Notes: generated by a model not told the origin, from the letters alone. Shown: positions 1 to 6,166, numbered from the stretch's first letter. The stretch: 9,475 nt of DNA from an uncultured Oscillospiraceae bacterium (GCA_934232845.1 CAKQGD010000061.1:1-9475), one strand, 5' to 3'. Program-made: numbers and translations.

Positions 1-5
1 TTTTA

Positions 6-89
6 TGGTGCGGTAGATGGGACTTGAACCCATACGTCGAAGACACACGCCCCTCAAACGTGCCTGTCTGCCTATTCCAGCACTACCGC
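6..89 (-). tRNA. tRNA-Leu (anticodon GAG), CCA encoded
   Basis: Read on the minus strand, this folds as a class II (long variable arm) tRNA. The acceptor stem GCGGTAG pairs with CTACCGC. The D-arm is CTG/CAG with a GG-containing loop. The anticodon stem CACGT/GCGTG encloses the loop TTGAGGG, so the anticodon is GAG and the tRNA reads CUU/CUC leucine codons. A short variable stem GTC-TTC-GAC follows. The T-arm ATGGG-TTCAAGT-CCCAT has the canonical TTCAA loop. The 3' CCA is genome-encoded (positions 6-8). Length is 84 nt with CCA, normal for tRNA-Leu. A consensus promoter lies about 35 bp upstream. No terminator is visible before the window edge, so further tRNAs could follow outside the window. 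Confidence 0.96.
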
Positions 90-123
90 ATATTTACTTT
101 TTTCGCTCTCAGCGACGAATGTT

Positions 124-152
124 ATTATAGCATCGAGCCTTAAAAATGTCAA
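124..152 (-). promoter_or_regulatory. Sigma-A promoter of the tRNA-Leu gene
   Basis: On the minus strand there is a perfect TTGACA (147-152), a 17-bp spacer and a perfect TATAAT (124-129). The predicted transcription start near 117 gives a leader of about 28 nt before the mature tRNA 5' end. Full consensus strength fits a stable-RNA gene. Confidence 0.9.
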
Positions 153-187
153 GCCGTCCTTTTCACTTTTTCATAAAAATACGGCAT

Positions 188-216
188 TTGACATTTTTCA
201 GACTTTTGGGTATAGT
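188..216 (+). promoter_or_regulatory. Sigma-A promoter of the EamA transporter gene
   Basis: TTGACA (188-193), a 17-bp spacer and TATAGT (211-216) form a near-consensus promoter. The expected start near 223 is about 27 nt before the TTG start codon at 250. Its -35 element lies back-to-back with that of the tRNA promoter within an inverted repeat (142-156 / 182-198). Confidence 0.85.
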
Positions 217-249
217 AAATAAGATTTTCAAGAAAGACGGTGCAATTCA

Positions 250-1152
250 TTGAACAGGAAAATACGACAGACTGTGCTCCCCCTGATTGCCGCGATGATC
301 TGGGGAACCGCATTTGTTTTTCAAAGTATGTCCACGGAATATCTTGGGCCTCTGACTTTTACCGCTTTGAGAGCAGCTATCGCCGCGGTTGCGCTGATTC
401 CCGTAATGTGGGGCGCCAAGCTGATTCGAAAAAAGAAAGGGCTTCCTTCTGCAAAAAGAAATCCCCGCCGGCTGATTCTGGGCGGATTCTGCTGCGGAGC
501 GGTGCTCTCTGCGGCCGCCGCCTTGCAGCAGGCGGGACTTGCCGATACCTCTGCCGGAAAAACAGCGTTCATCACAGCATTGTATATTGTGATTGTTCCG
601 GTAGCAGGACTTTTTTTCGGCCGCAGAGTCTCTTCTTCCGTCTGGGCCGGTGTGCTGCTCGCCGTGGCGGGTCTCTATTGTCTGTGTATGAAAGAAAGCT
701 TCTCTATTTCAAAGAGCGATTTTATTGTATTGCTCTGCGCATTCGGCTTTGCGGGACATATTCTGGCAGTCGATCATTTTGTTTCTTCCTGCGATGGAAT
801 CGAATTGTCCTTTCTGCAGTTTGTGTTTGAGGCGCTTTTTTGCATAGTTGCGGCCTTCCTCTTCGAAACGCCTTCTCTTTCCGGAATTCTGATGTGTCTC
901 GGCTCTCTTTTGTACGTCGGTGTTTTTTCCAGCGCAGTTGCATTCACTCTGCAGATTATTGCGCAAAAAGACGCCAACCCCACGGTAGTTTCTATTCTTT
1001 TGAGTCTGGAATCCCTGTTTGGAGCAATTTCCGGTGCTTTGATTCTAAACGAATCCATGAGCGCCAAAGAAATCATCGGATGTGTGCTCATGCTGGCCGC
1101 CACTATTTTGGCACAGCTTCCGGAGAAAAATGAAATCCGCACAGCCTCCTGA
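250..1152 (+). CDS. EamA/DMT-family membrane transporter
   Basis: This is a predicted 10-helix inner-membrane transporter of the drug/metabolite transporter superfamily; such proteins usually export amino acids or other small metabolites. At 300 aa it has the normal family length, with two EamA repeats (about residues 10-147 and 158-288). The first helix opens with the typical segment LPLIAAMIWGTAFVFQ, and repeat 2 carries the typical LLSLESLFGAISGALILNE (about 251-268). The start is TTG at 250: it keeps the whole first helix and has a weak AAGAAAGA ribosome site (230-237) upstream. The next in-frame ATG at 295 would cut the helix. The gene has its own consensus promoter and ends in a terminator hairpin, so it is monocistronic. 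The substrate cannot be told from sequence. Confidence 0.92.
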   Translation: MNRKIRQTVLPLIAAMIWGTAFVFQSMSTEYLGPLTFTALRAAIAAVALIPVMWGAKLIRKKKGLPSAKRNPRRLILGGFCCGAVLSAAAALQQAGLADTSAGKTAFITALYIVIVPVAGLFFGRRVSSSVWAGVLLAVAGLYCLCMKESFSISKSDFIVLLCAFGFAGHILAVDHFVSSCDGIELSFLQFVFEALFCIVAAFLFETPSLSGILMCLGSLLYVGVFSSAVAFTLQIIAQKDANPTVVSILLSLESLFGAISGALILNESMSAKEIIGCVLMLAATILAQLPEKNEIRTAS

Positions 1153-1156
1153 CAGC

Positions 1157-1186
1157 AAAAAACGGCAGAAAACTCTGCCGTTTTTT
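1157..1186. terminator. Bidirectional rho-independent terminator
   Basis: A perfect stem of 13 bp, A6 plus CGGCAGA (1157-1169) against TCTGCCG plus T6 (1174-1186), encloses the loop AAAC. A-runs on one side and T-runs on the other give a U-tract in both directions. It sits between the convergent EamA and RING/zinc-ribbon genes, starting only 4 bp after the EamA stop and ending 3 bp from the stop of the opposite gene. Confidence 0.93.
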
Positions 1187-1189
1187 ATT

Positions 1190-2179
1190 TCAGCCGGCAA
1201 GCAGCGGAAAAAGCTGCATGCACAGAACGGCATACAAAATGCCGAAAAAGCCCAGAATGGCCAGCACCGCCGCCATCGTGGCCGGACGTCCTCTATAAGA
1301 AAGCGCAGTACGGTAATTTTCACCGCGGTCATTTTGGGAAAAACGGGTCTGCATATCCTTGACGTCGGCGATCACTCGGTCCAGAAAAAAGGTATTGGCC
1401 TGCACACAGCAATAAATATGAAGCGCAATTCGTAGATAGGAAGCAGCCGCCGCGATCGGAGCAAATACATCGAGAATCCACTGGCTGTAGGGTAAAGTCA
1501 GATTAAAATATTCCGGCGCATAAAACGCCTTGAAATATTCCAAAGAATAAATCGTCCCCGGCACGTAGATCACCGCTAAAATCGCAAGAAGAATCAGTCC
1601 GATCTTGTTCATACGGCGGTAAAAATAATAAAACGGTCCCAATATCAATGCGGGAATATTCCATGCGGCAATCGAGCCGCGCTGCTGAAGCAAAACATTG
1701 AATTTAGGAATGAACACCGCCGCGGAAGCAGGCCCAAGGTAATCGGCCATCTCTCTGGCGGTCACGCCGTCCACTTCAAAATCGGGCAGAAAGCCCGGGC
1801 CGCTGCGCGTATAAGACGTTCTGCCCGAGGCACCCGCATCCGTGCTGTTCTGCTGCGAGGCAGTTTCGCCCTGAAAAGTCTGTTCGTTTTGAGTAAAAGG
1901 TGCTCCGCAGATCTGACAGCGCACTGCACCCGCCGGATTCTGAGCACCGCAGCGCTTGCAGGAGACCGTTCCCGAACCCTGCGGAGGATTCTCTTTTTCC
2001 GGTGCGGGACGTTTCCACTCATATCCGGACACATGCAGGTCTTCGTGTACGCAGGCCCCTCGAGCCTGATAACAAGCCCTGTGCTGCGGCGTACCGCAGA
2101 CAGGACAAATCACGACGTCGTCGTCATCCGCAAAAAGCTTGCCGCAGACGTCGCACTTACAGTTTGTATAAAGTCCCAT
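1190..2179 (-). CDS. Membrane protein with prokaryotic RING-like finger and zinc ribbon
   Basis: A 329-aa protein of unknown function. The N-terminus resembles the prokaryotic RING finger family (Prok-RING_1 type), with metal ligands in order C9-C12, C25-C28, H33-C36 and C43/H45, around a DDDDVVICPVCG core. A second zinc ribbon follows (C74-C77 and C88-C91, each Cys-x2-Cys). A polar linker (about 95-130) leads to a membrane half with hydrophobic segments at about 172-188, 192-212, 236-258 and 300-325. The segment GPFYYFYRRMNKIGLILL resembles DUF2628-type membrane domains. The zinc modules should face the cytoplasm. The ATG start has AAAGGAAG about 10 nt upstream and a promoter at 2211-2239. 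It is a single-gene unit. In Clostridia such proteins are annotated only by domain; ubiquitin-ligase activity should not be assumed. Confidence 0.88.
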   Translation of the reverse strand: MGLYTNCKCDVCGKLFADDDDVVICPVCGTPQHRACYQARGACVHEDLHVSGYEWKRPAPEKENPPQGSGTVSCKRCGAQNPAGAVRCQICGAPFTQNEQTFQGETASQQNSTDAGASGRTSYTRSGPGFLPDFEVDGVTAREMADYLGPASAAVFIPKFNVLLQQRGSIAAWNIPALILGPFYYFYRRMNKIGLILLAILAVIYVPGTIYSLEYFKAFYAPEYFNLTLPYSQWILDVFAPIAAAASYLRIALHIYCCVQANTFFLDRVIADVKDMQTRFSQNDRGENYRTALSYRGRPATMAAVLAILGFFGILYAVLCMQLFPLLAG

Positions 2180-2210
2180 TCAGAGGTCACTTCCTTTTAT
2201 CCTGTTTTTC

Positions 2211-2239
2211 ATCATAGCATAATGCATATGAAAGAACAA
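2211..2239 (-). promoter_or_regulatory. Promoter of the RING/zinc-ribbon membrane gene
   Basis: On the minus strand: TTGTTC (2234-2239), a 17-bp spacer and TATGAT (2211-2216). Both boxes fit the sigma-A consensus at 4-5 of 6 positions, and the predicted start lies about 25 nt upstream of the ATG at 2179. The remaining DNA up to 2387 shows no gene. Confidence 0.65.
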
Positions 2240-2387
2240 GAAACGATTTGTGAATGAAATTCTCCCGCAATTTCTTTTATTCGATTATCCGGATTTCAAG
2301 TTTTTCCCAAACATATTCGTATTCGCTTTTTGGGGGATGTATCATATGAAATAATCTTTTCATCGTTTAAAGACGCTTTTACATTCC

Positions 2388-2424
2388 AAAAATAAGGACA
2401 GCCTAAATAAAGCTGTCCTTTTTT
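2388..2424. terminator. Rho-independent terminator after the small membrane protein gene
   Basis: The 9-bp stem AAGGACAGC (2394-2402) / GCTGTCCTT (2412-2420) has a 9-nt AT-rich loop. On the minus strand the hairpin is followed by TTATTTTT (towards 2388), which ends the gene that stops at 2435. The plus strand also carries a T-run (2419-2424), so it can work in both directions. Confidence 0.85.
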
Positions 2425-2434
2425 ACGCCGAAAC

Positions 2435-2827
2435 TTATTTTGCTCGAAACCATTTTCCCGTTTTAATGTCTTTTCTCAATGCCAATGTGTAGCCTTCTTC
2501 TCCATGATATACATATATCTCGGTATCCGAAGGATCTAATTTTAAAGTATACTCAAACTTTGCCCCGAGCGAGCTGTTAAGTCCGCCCCAAGCCGAGTAA
2601 AATTTTAAATAGTGCGGCTTCACTCCCCCACCTTCGTCTTTAAATCCTCTTACATAGCCCATGGAAGATCCCACGCCTACCGTAAACTGAATCTCGGTGC
2701 CGTCTTCTGACACGACAAAATCATCCGTGATATAAACGTTTGTATGATACGAAAAACCTGAAAGAATCATCCATGCCGCAAGCAATCCGAGAATGCAGAC
2801 AAGACCGATCCATATTCCCTTTTTCAT
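2435..2827 (-). CDS. Small single-pass membrane or secreted protein, unknown function
   Basis: I do not recognise this family. The protein has a short basic N-terminus (MKKG), one hydrophobic segment of about 20 residues (a membrane anchor or an uncleaved signal; no lipobox cysteine), and an outward domain of about 100 aa. That domain is rich in Gly, Tyr and charged residues and in predicted beta strands, with the segment VGVGSSMGYVRGFKDEGGG. I chose the ATG at 2827 (130 aa). AAAGGTGA lies 6 nt upstream of it, whereas the longer reading from GTG at 2836 would start inside that ribosome site. It has its own promoter (2878-2906) and terminator and is divergent from prfB. Base composition and codon use resemble its neighbours. 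Confidence 0.75.
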   Translation of the reverse strand: MKKGIWIGLVCILGLLAAWMILSGFSYHTNVYITDDFVVSEDGTEIQFTVGVGSSMGYVRGFKDEGGGVKPHYLKFYSAWGGLNSSLGAKFEYTLKLDPSDTEIYVYHGEEGYTLALRKDIKTGKWFRAK

Positions 2828-2877
2828 TTCATTCACCTTTTCAAATCGAAGTTTATCACTTTCTTATTTTCATCTGC

Positions 2878-2906
2878 ATTTTATCATGGAAACAGACACT
2901 TTGCAA
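2878..2906 (-). promoter_or_regulatory. Promoter of the small membrane protein gene
   Basis: On the minus strand: TTGCAA (2901-2906), exactly 17 bp, then TAAAAT (2878-2883). The predicted start near 2871 leaves a 5' UTR of about 44 nt before the ATG at 2827. Confidence 0.6.
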
Positions 2907-2970
2907 TGCGCAGTTGGATCGCTGCGTCTTACATGCACCCACAGAGAAAAAGGAGTATTTTCCCCTCCGC

Positions 2971-2999
2971 TTTACATTTCCTTTTGTTTTTGGTACAAT
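2971..2999 (+). promoter_or_regulatory. Promoter of prfB
   Basis: TTTACA (2971-2976), a 17-bp spacer and TACAAT (2994-2999), five of six consensus bases in each box. The predicted start near 3006 gives a 5' UTR of about 40 nt. Confidence 0.8.
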
Positions 3000-3045
3000 A
3001 TTTTAGTTAGAAATGAATCTTTTAAATTTGTAAAGGATGGATTAT

Positions 3046-4167
3046 ATGCTTCAGCTCGAAGAAATGCGGCTGGCTCTCGTCGGAATGCAGCCGGAGCTTC
3101 ATGACCTGAAAGAAGCGATCGGTTACGACGCTCTCGCAAGGAAAGTCGCCGAACTTGAAGAAAAGGCAGCGCAGCCCGGCTTTTGGGACAATATTGAGAC
3201 GTCGCAGAAAACGCTGCAGATTACCAAGCAGTGCCGTGACCGTATGGAGCAATATGATTCCATGTGCAGCGACTGCGAGGATGCTCTGACGCTGATTGAA
3301 CTGGCAGGCGAAGAAAACGACGACTCTTTATTAGAAGAAATCAAGGAAAGCGTTGACCGTCTTACCATGGAGATGGAGGAAATGCGTCTTTCCACTCTGC
3401 TGACCGGCGAATACGACAGCCAGAACGCCATTATTACGTTTCATCCGGGCGCAGGCGGCACAGAGGCACAGGATTGGGCCGAAATGCTTTACCGTATGTA
3501 TACGCGCTGGACGGAGCGCCATGGCTTTACCTATAAGATTCTCGATTATTTGGACGGCGACGAGGCAGGCCTTAAGAGCGCAAGCATCCTGATTGAGGGA
3601 TTAAATGCCTATGGTTTTTTAAAGTCCGAAAACGGCGTTCACCGGCTGGTGCGCGTTTCCCCTTTTGATGCCTCCGGCAGACGGCAGACCTCCTTTGCTT
3701 CTCTTGAAGTCATGCCGGATATCGACGATACCATTGAAGTGGATATCCGCCCCGAGGACATCAAAATGGATGTGTTTCGCTCGAGCGGTGCCGGCGGCCA
3801 GCATATCAATAAAACCTCCAGCGCGGTGCGTCTGACCCATTTGCCCACCGGCATTGTGGTTTCCTGCCAGACGGAACGCAGCCAGTTTCAAAACAGAGAC
3901 AACTGTATGAAGATGCTTCGCAGCAAACTGATTCAGATTAAAACGCAGGAACATCTCGATAAAATCGAGGACATTAAGGGTGTACAGAACGTGATCGCAT
4001 GGGGAAGCCAGATTCGTTCCTATGTGTTTATGCCCTATACGATGGTAAAGGATCACCGCACCGGCTTTGAAACAAGCAACGTAAACGCCGTGATGGACGG
4101 CGACATCGACGGGTTCATCAATGCTTATCTCAAAGCAAGCAATCTCGGCACGCTGGAAGAAAAATAA
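3046..4167 (+). CDS. prfB: Peptide chain release factor 2 (RF2), no programmed frameshift
   Basis: RF2 recognises UGA and UAA stop codons in the ribosomal A site and triggers hydrolysis of peptidyl-tRNA. The protein has an N-terminal helical domain, the conserved GAGGTEAQDWAEM block, the stop-codon-reading SPF tripeptide (about residues 205-207 from this start) and the catalytic GGQ in SSGAGGQHINKT (about 250-252). It ends with the conserved GSQIRSYV...KDHRTG region. Length is 373 aa, normal for RF2. The ATG at 3046 is chosen because AAAGGA (3032-3037) lies 8 nt upstream; the ATG at 3037 overlaps that site. The frame is continuous: where most bacterial prfB genes carry an in-frame UGA near codon 25, this one has sense codons, so the usual autoregulatory frameshift is absent. 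No clear terminator follows. Confidence 0.97.
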   Translation: MLQLEEMRLALVGMQPELHDLKEAIGYDALARKVAELEEKAAQPGFWDNIETSQKTLQITKQCRDRMEQYDSMCSDCEDALTLIELAGEENDDSLLEEIKESVDRLTMEMEEMRLSTLLTGEYDSQNAIITFHPGAGGTEAQDWAEMLYRMYTRWTERHGFTYKILDYLDGDEAGLKSASILIEGLNAYGFLKSENGVHRLVRVSPFDASGRRQTSFASLEVMPDIDDTIEVDIRPEDIKMDVFRSSGAGGQHINKTSSAVRLTHLPTGIVVSCQTERSQFQNRDNCMKMLRSKLIQIKTQEHLDKIEDIKGVQNVIAWGSQIRSYVFMPYTMVKDHRTGFETSNVNAVMDGDIDGFINAYLKASNLGTLEEK

Positions 4168-4393
4168 TTTGGGACAGGTTTGACCACGAGAATACAATGT
4201 CCTATAACTTTCCGTAGATGTCATATTTTCCCTTTCTGTATATTTTAAATTTTTTATTCGTTTGCTTTGTGGAAAGGATACTTTTCCACCGCCGCGGCAG
4301 GCCATTTTTTACTTTTTTGTGGAAAACTCTGTTGAAACGGTTTACAACTGTCGGCTGAATTTATTTTACAGTGCGTTTTCCATGCTTTACGGG
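4168..4393. other. Gene-free, hairpin-rich intergenic stretch after prfB
   Basis: No credible gene is present; the whole gap to the next start codon is 306 nt. Three structures are visible: GTGGAAAGG-ATA-CTTTTCCAC (4269-4289, 9 bp with one G-U), GTTGAAA-CGG-TTT(a)CAAC (4331-4348), and a wide inverted repeat TGGAAAAC (4320-4327) / GTTTTCCA (4375-4382). T-rich runs at 4305-4318 follow the first hairpin only after a GC-rich gap, so it is not a canonical terminator. The stretch may be the prfB 3' UTR. Confidence 0.5.
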
Positions 4394-4422
4394 TTTGTTT
4401 TTTCTCCGAATTGTGCTACAAT
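4394..4422 (+). promoter_or_regulatory. Extended -10 promoter of the SGNH hydrolase unit
   Basis: TACAAT (4417-4422) is preceded by TGC, an extended -10 motif. A weak -35, TTTGTT (4394-4399), lies 17 bp upstream. The predicted start near 4429 gives a 5' UTR of about 45 nt. Confidence 0.65.
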
Positions 4423-4473
4423 GATCCTTGCCAAACCGGCACAAATTTTGTTGATCTTCGGGAGATTTTGAAT

Positions 4474-5367
4474 ATGCGTTCTGATCATCTTAAAATAAGA
4501 AAGAAAAAAAGAAAAACAAATCCCGTTATAGTTTCCGTTTTCCTTACCGCTGTTGCGGCATTTCTGATTTCCGCCGCATGGCAGCTTTCTTCCCCGCCGA
4601 TAGAAGAAAAAGAAGCGTTTCAGTTTGACCCCTCTGTTCTTTCCCCACAGGAAGGGACGGAAAGCGAGCTTTCAGAGTCTTCTTCCCTTTCTTCAGAAAG
4701 CGTACCGGAAGAAAAAGAGTCTTCTTCCATTTCAGATTCTTCGAAAGAGGAATACGGCGTTCCCGTTTCGGAACAGCCGGACCGCGTCACAAGCGCTTAT
4801 TTTGACGATGCCGTCTTTATCGGAGATTCTATCACAACCGGTATCAGCCTTTACGATGTGATGTCCAACACCACCGTGTACGCTTCAACGGGCGTCGGTT
4901 TGTCTAATGTGCTGACCAAGGAATTTGCCTCTGTCGGCGGTACGGATATGACCGTGCCGGATGCCCTGCGCGCCGCGCCTCCAAAAAAGATCTATCTTCT
5001 TCTCGGCGCGAACAGCCTCGCCGGAGACTTGGACGAGGTTGCCAAAAGCTATGCCTCGGTTCTCGATACCATCCGCAGCTGCGCGCCGGATGCGCTTTTA
5101 TATGTACAGTCGGTTTTCCCCATCAATGAAGAACTCTACGCGGTAAAATACAACGGTTCCATCACCAATGAAATCATTCGCGAATTTAACCAAAAGCTTT
5201 TAAAAATCTGTGAGGAAAAGAAGATTTACTATCTGGATCTTTACAGCTTTTTTGCAGACGAATCAGGACAAATGCCGTCGGAATACACGCCGGACGGACT
5301 GCATTTCAATTCCGCACAGTATTTGGATTGGTTCGATTATTTGAAAACACATGCGATTGAGAAATAA
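4474..5367 (+). CDS. Membrane-anchored SGNH/GDSL-family hydrolase
   Basis: This is a predicted extracytoplasmic esterase or acylhydrolase of the SGNH superfamily. A basic N-terminus is followed by one transmembrane segment (about residues 18-37), a Ser/Glu-rich linker (about 54-92) that probably spans the cell wall, and the catalytic domain (about 108-297). Visible blocks are FIGDSIT (block I, nucleophile S119), the glycine of TGVGLS (block II, about 140-144), LLGAN (block III, N180) and PDGLHF (block V, D274 and H277). The ATG at 4474 follows GGGAG with 9-nt spacing; a longer frame from TTG at 4411 would start inside the promoter. The lipoprotein gene follows after 12 nt, so the two are co-transcribed. 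The substrate is unknown; surface polysaccharide or peptidoglycan esters are plausible but inferred. Confidence 0.88.
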   Translation: MRSDHLKIRKKKRKTNPVIVSVFLTAVAAFLISAAWQLSSPPIEEKEAFQFDPSVLSPQEGTESELSESSSLSSESVPEEKESSSISDSSKEEYGVPVSEQPDRVTSAYFDDAVFIGDSITTGISLYDVMSNTTVYASTGVGLSNVLTKEFASVGGTDMTVPDALRAAPPKKIYLLLGANSLAGDLDEVAKSYASVLDTIRSCAPDALLYVQSVFPINEELYAVKYNGSITNEIIREFNQKLLKICEEKKIYYLDLYSFFADESGQMPSEYTPDGLHFNSAQYLDWFDYLKTHAIEK

Positions 5368-5379
5368 AAGGAGAACAAC

Positions 5380-5844
5380 ATGAAAAAACTTCTTTACGTC
5401 CTTTTGAGTACAGTCCTGCTCCTGCTGGCGGGCTGCGGTGGGGACTCCCAAAAAACAATGGATATGACCGCTTTTTCCGAAAGCGTGCTTTCCTCCGTCG
5501 AATATGACGATGAGCTGATTTCCCTTTCCGACAAGGTAGCGGGAAATTATTATGATCTTGAAATTGACGGGCTGGAAGGATATGTAATCTTCGTCTCGTC
5601 CACCTCTGCCACAGCGAATGAGCTTGCGGTTTTTCACTGTGCCGATTCCTCGGCGCTCGAAGCCGCAAAAAGCGCTGTGGAAGCGCGCATGAAGGATCAG
5701 CGGGAAGCATATGAGAATTACATTCCGGATGAACTGCTCCGTCTCGACAACGCGTTGGTGAAAACAAGCGGAAATTATCTCCTTTTTTCTGTTTCCAATG
5801 ATAATGAAACCATCGAAAAACTGTTTGACGAAGCTTTGAAATAA
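5380..5844 (+). CDS. DUF4358-type lipoprotein
   Basis: A 154-aa predicted lipoprotein. A basic MKK start, a hydrophobic core and the lipobox LAGC (C19 as the lipidated cysteine) indicate anchoring on the outer face of the membrane. The mature part resembles DUF4358 proteins of Clostridia: an ELAVF segment (about 85-90), a helix running into KDQREAYENYIPDE (about 105-118), and a final ALVKTSGNYLLFSVSND strand pair. Function is unknown. AAAGGAGA lies 6 nt before the ATG, and the start is only 12 nt after the SGNH hydrolase stop. Translation and transcription are therefore probably coupled, and the two proteins likely act at the same cell-surface site. A strong terminator closes the unit. Confidence 0.85.
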   Translation: MKKLLYVLLSTVLLLLAGCGGDSQKTMDMTAFSESVLSSVEYDDELISLSDKVAGNYYDLEIDGLEGYVIFVSSTSATANELAVFHCADSSALEAAKSAVEARMKDQREAYENYIPDELLRLDNALVKTSGNYLLFSVSNDNETIEKLFDEALK

Positions 5845-5854
5845 GAACCATCTT

Positions 5855-5886
5855 AAAGCAGCCTGCGCTCGCACGGGCTGCTTTTT
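5855..5886 (+). terminator. Rho-independent terminator of the SGNH-DUF4358 unit
   Basis: AAAGCAGCC (5855-5863) pairs perfectly with GGCTGCTTT (5876-5884). An inner TGC/GCA stem closes on the loop GCTC, and the T-run 5882-5886 follows. It starts 11 nt after the lipoprotein stop codon. Confidence 0.9.
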
Positions 5887-5972
5887 CATACGCAGGGCAT
5901 TGTCCGGTCTCACAAAAAACGTTTGAAAAAAATGGATGCATTTGACCAAACAGAAAAATTCACCGGAGAAAC

Positions 5973-6002
5973 TTGACAATTCATGCAAACCCGGGGTATA
6001 AT
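5973..6002 (+). promoter_or_regulatory. Promoter of the met leader and metNIQ operon
   Basis: A perfect TTGACA (5973-5978), an 18-bp spacer and a perfect TATAAT (5997-6002). The predicted start near 6009 leaves about 240 nt of leader before metN. A strong constitutive-looking promoter followed by an internal terminator fits control by attenuation rather than by initiation. Confidence 0.9.
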
Positions 6003-6052
6003 GCTACCAATCTTTCAGATCGTTCTATCCATGAGGAAAGGAGACGAGCCGG

Positions 6053-6166
6053 ATGCCGCGCACACATACTTCCGTTTTTATGAGGGATATGATGATGTGC
6101 ATGCCCATGTGCATGCGCATGTTTTGTCGTGTCTCTGCGAACTCGTCTTGTATCATATCCGGGTAA
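6053..6166 (+). CDS. Met/Cys-rich leader peptide of the metNIQ operon
   Basis: A 37-codon ORF inside the transcribed leader, with AAAGGAG (6037-6043) placed 9 nt before its ATG. It has 9 Met codons (one is the start) and 4 Cys codons. The core at residues 13-23 reads MMMCMPMCMRM: seven Met in eleven codons (6089-6121). The ORF ends at TAA 6164-6166, 26 nt before the terminator hairpin. The composition, a good ribosome site, a following terminator and downstream methionine-transport genes together match a ribosome-mediated attenuation leader peptide of the Trp/His/Leu type, here reading methionine. The peptide itself probably has no function; its translation speed would be the signal. The Met run covers RNA segment 1 (6085-6094), and the stop codon lies 3 nt after segment 2 (6151-6160). 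Existence of the ORF is seen; the function is inferred. Confidence 0.82.
   Translation: MPRTHTSVFMRDMMMCMPMCMRMFCRVSANSSCIISG
6085..6160 (+). promoter_or_regulatory. Attenuator helix 1:2 (protector stem)
   Basis: GGATATGAT (6085-6093), inside the Met-codon region, is perfectly complementary to ATCATATCC (6152-6160) at the end of the leader ORF; a further G-U pair is possible at 6094/6151. When formed, it locks away segment 2 and so allows the downstream terminator. A ribosome stalled on the Met run would cover segment 1. Confidence 0.65.

Noticed and set aside
240..830. An ORF starting at GTG 240 overlapping the EamA gene
   Set aside because: It is out of frame with the clear 10-helix transporter, and its product is Arg/Cys/Ser-rich with no membrane pattern.
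2300..2345. CCCAAA...TTTGGG inverted repeat upstream of the RING-type gene
   Set aside because: Six base pairs around a long AT-rich loop is expected by chance in such sequence, and it fits no operator spacing.
4172..4202. GGACA/TGTCC inverted repeat just after prfB as a terminator
   Set aside because: It has only 5 bp around a 21-nt loop and no T-run follows.
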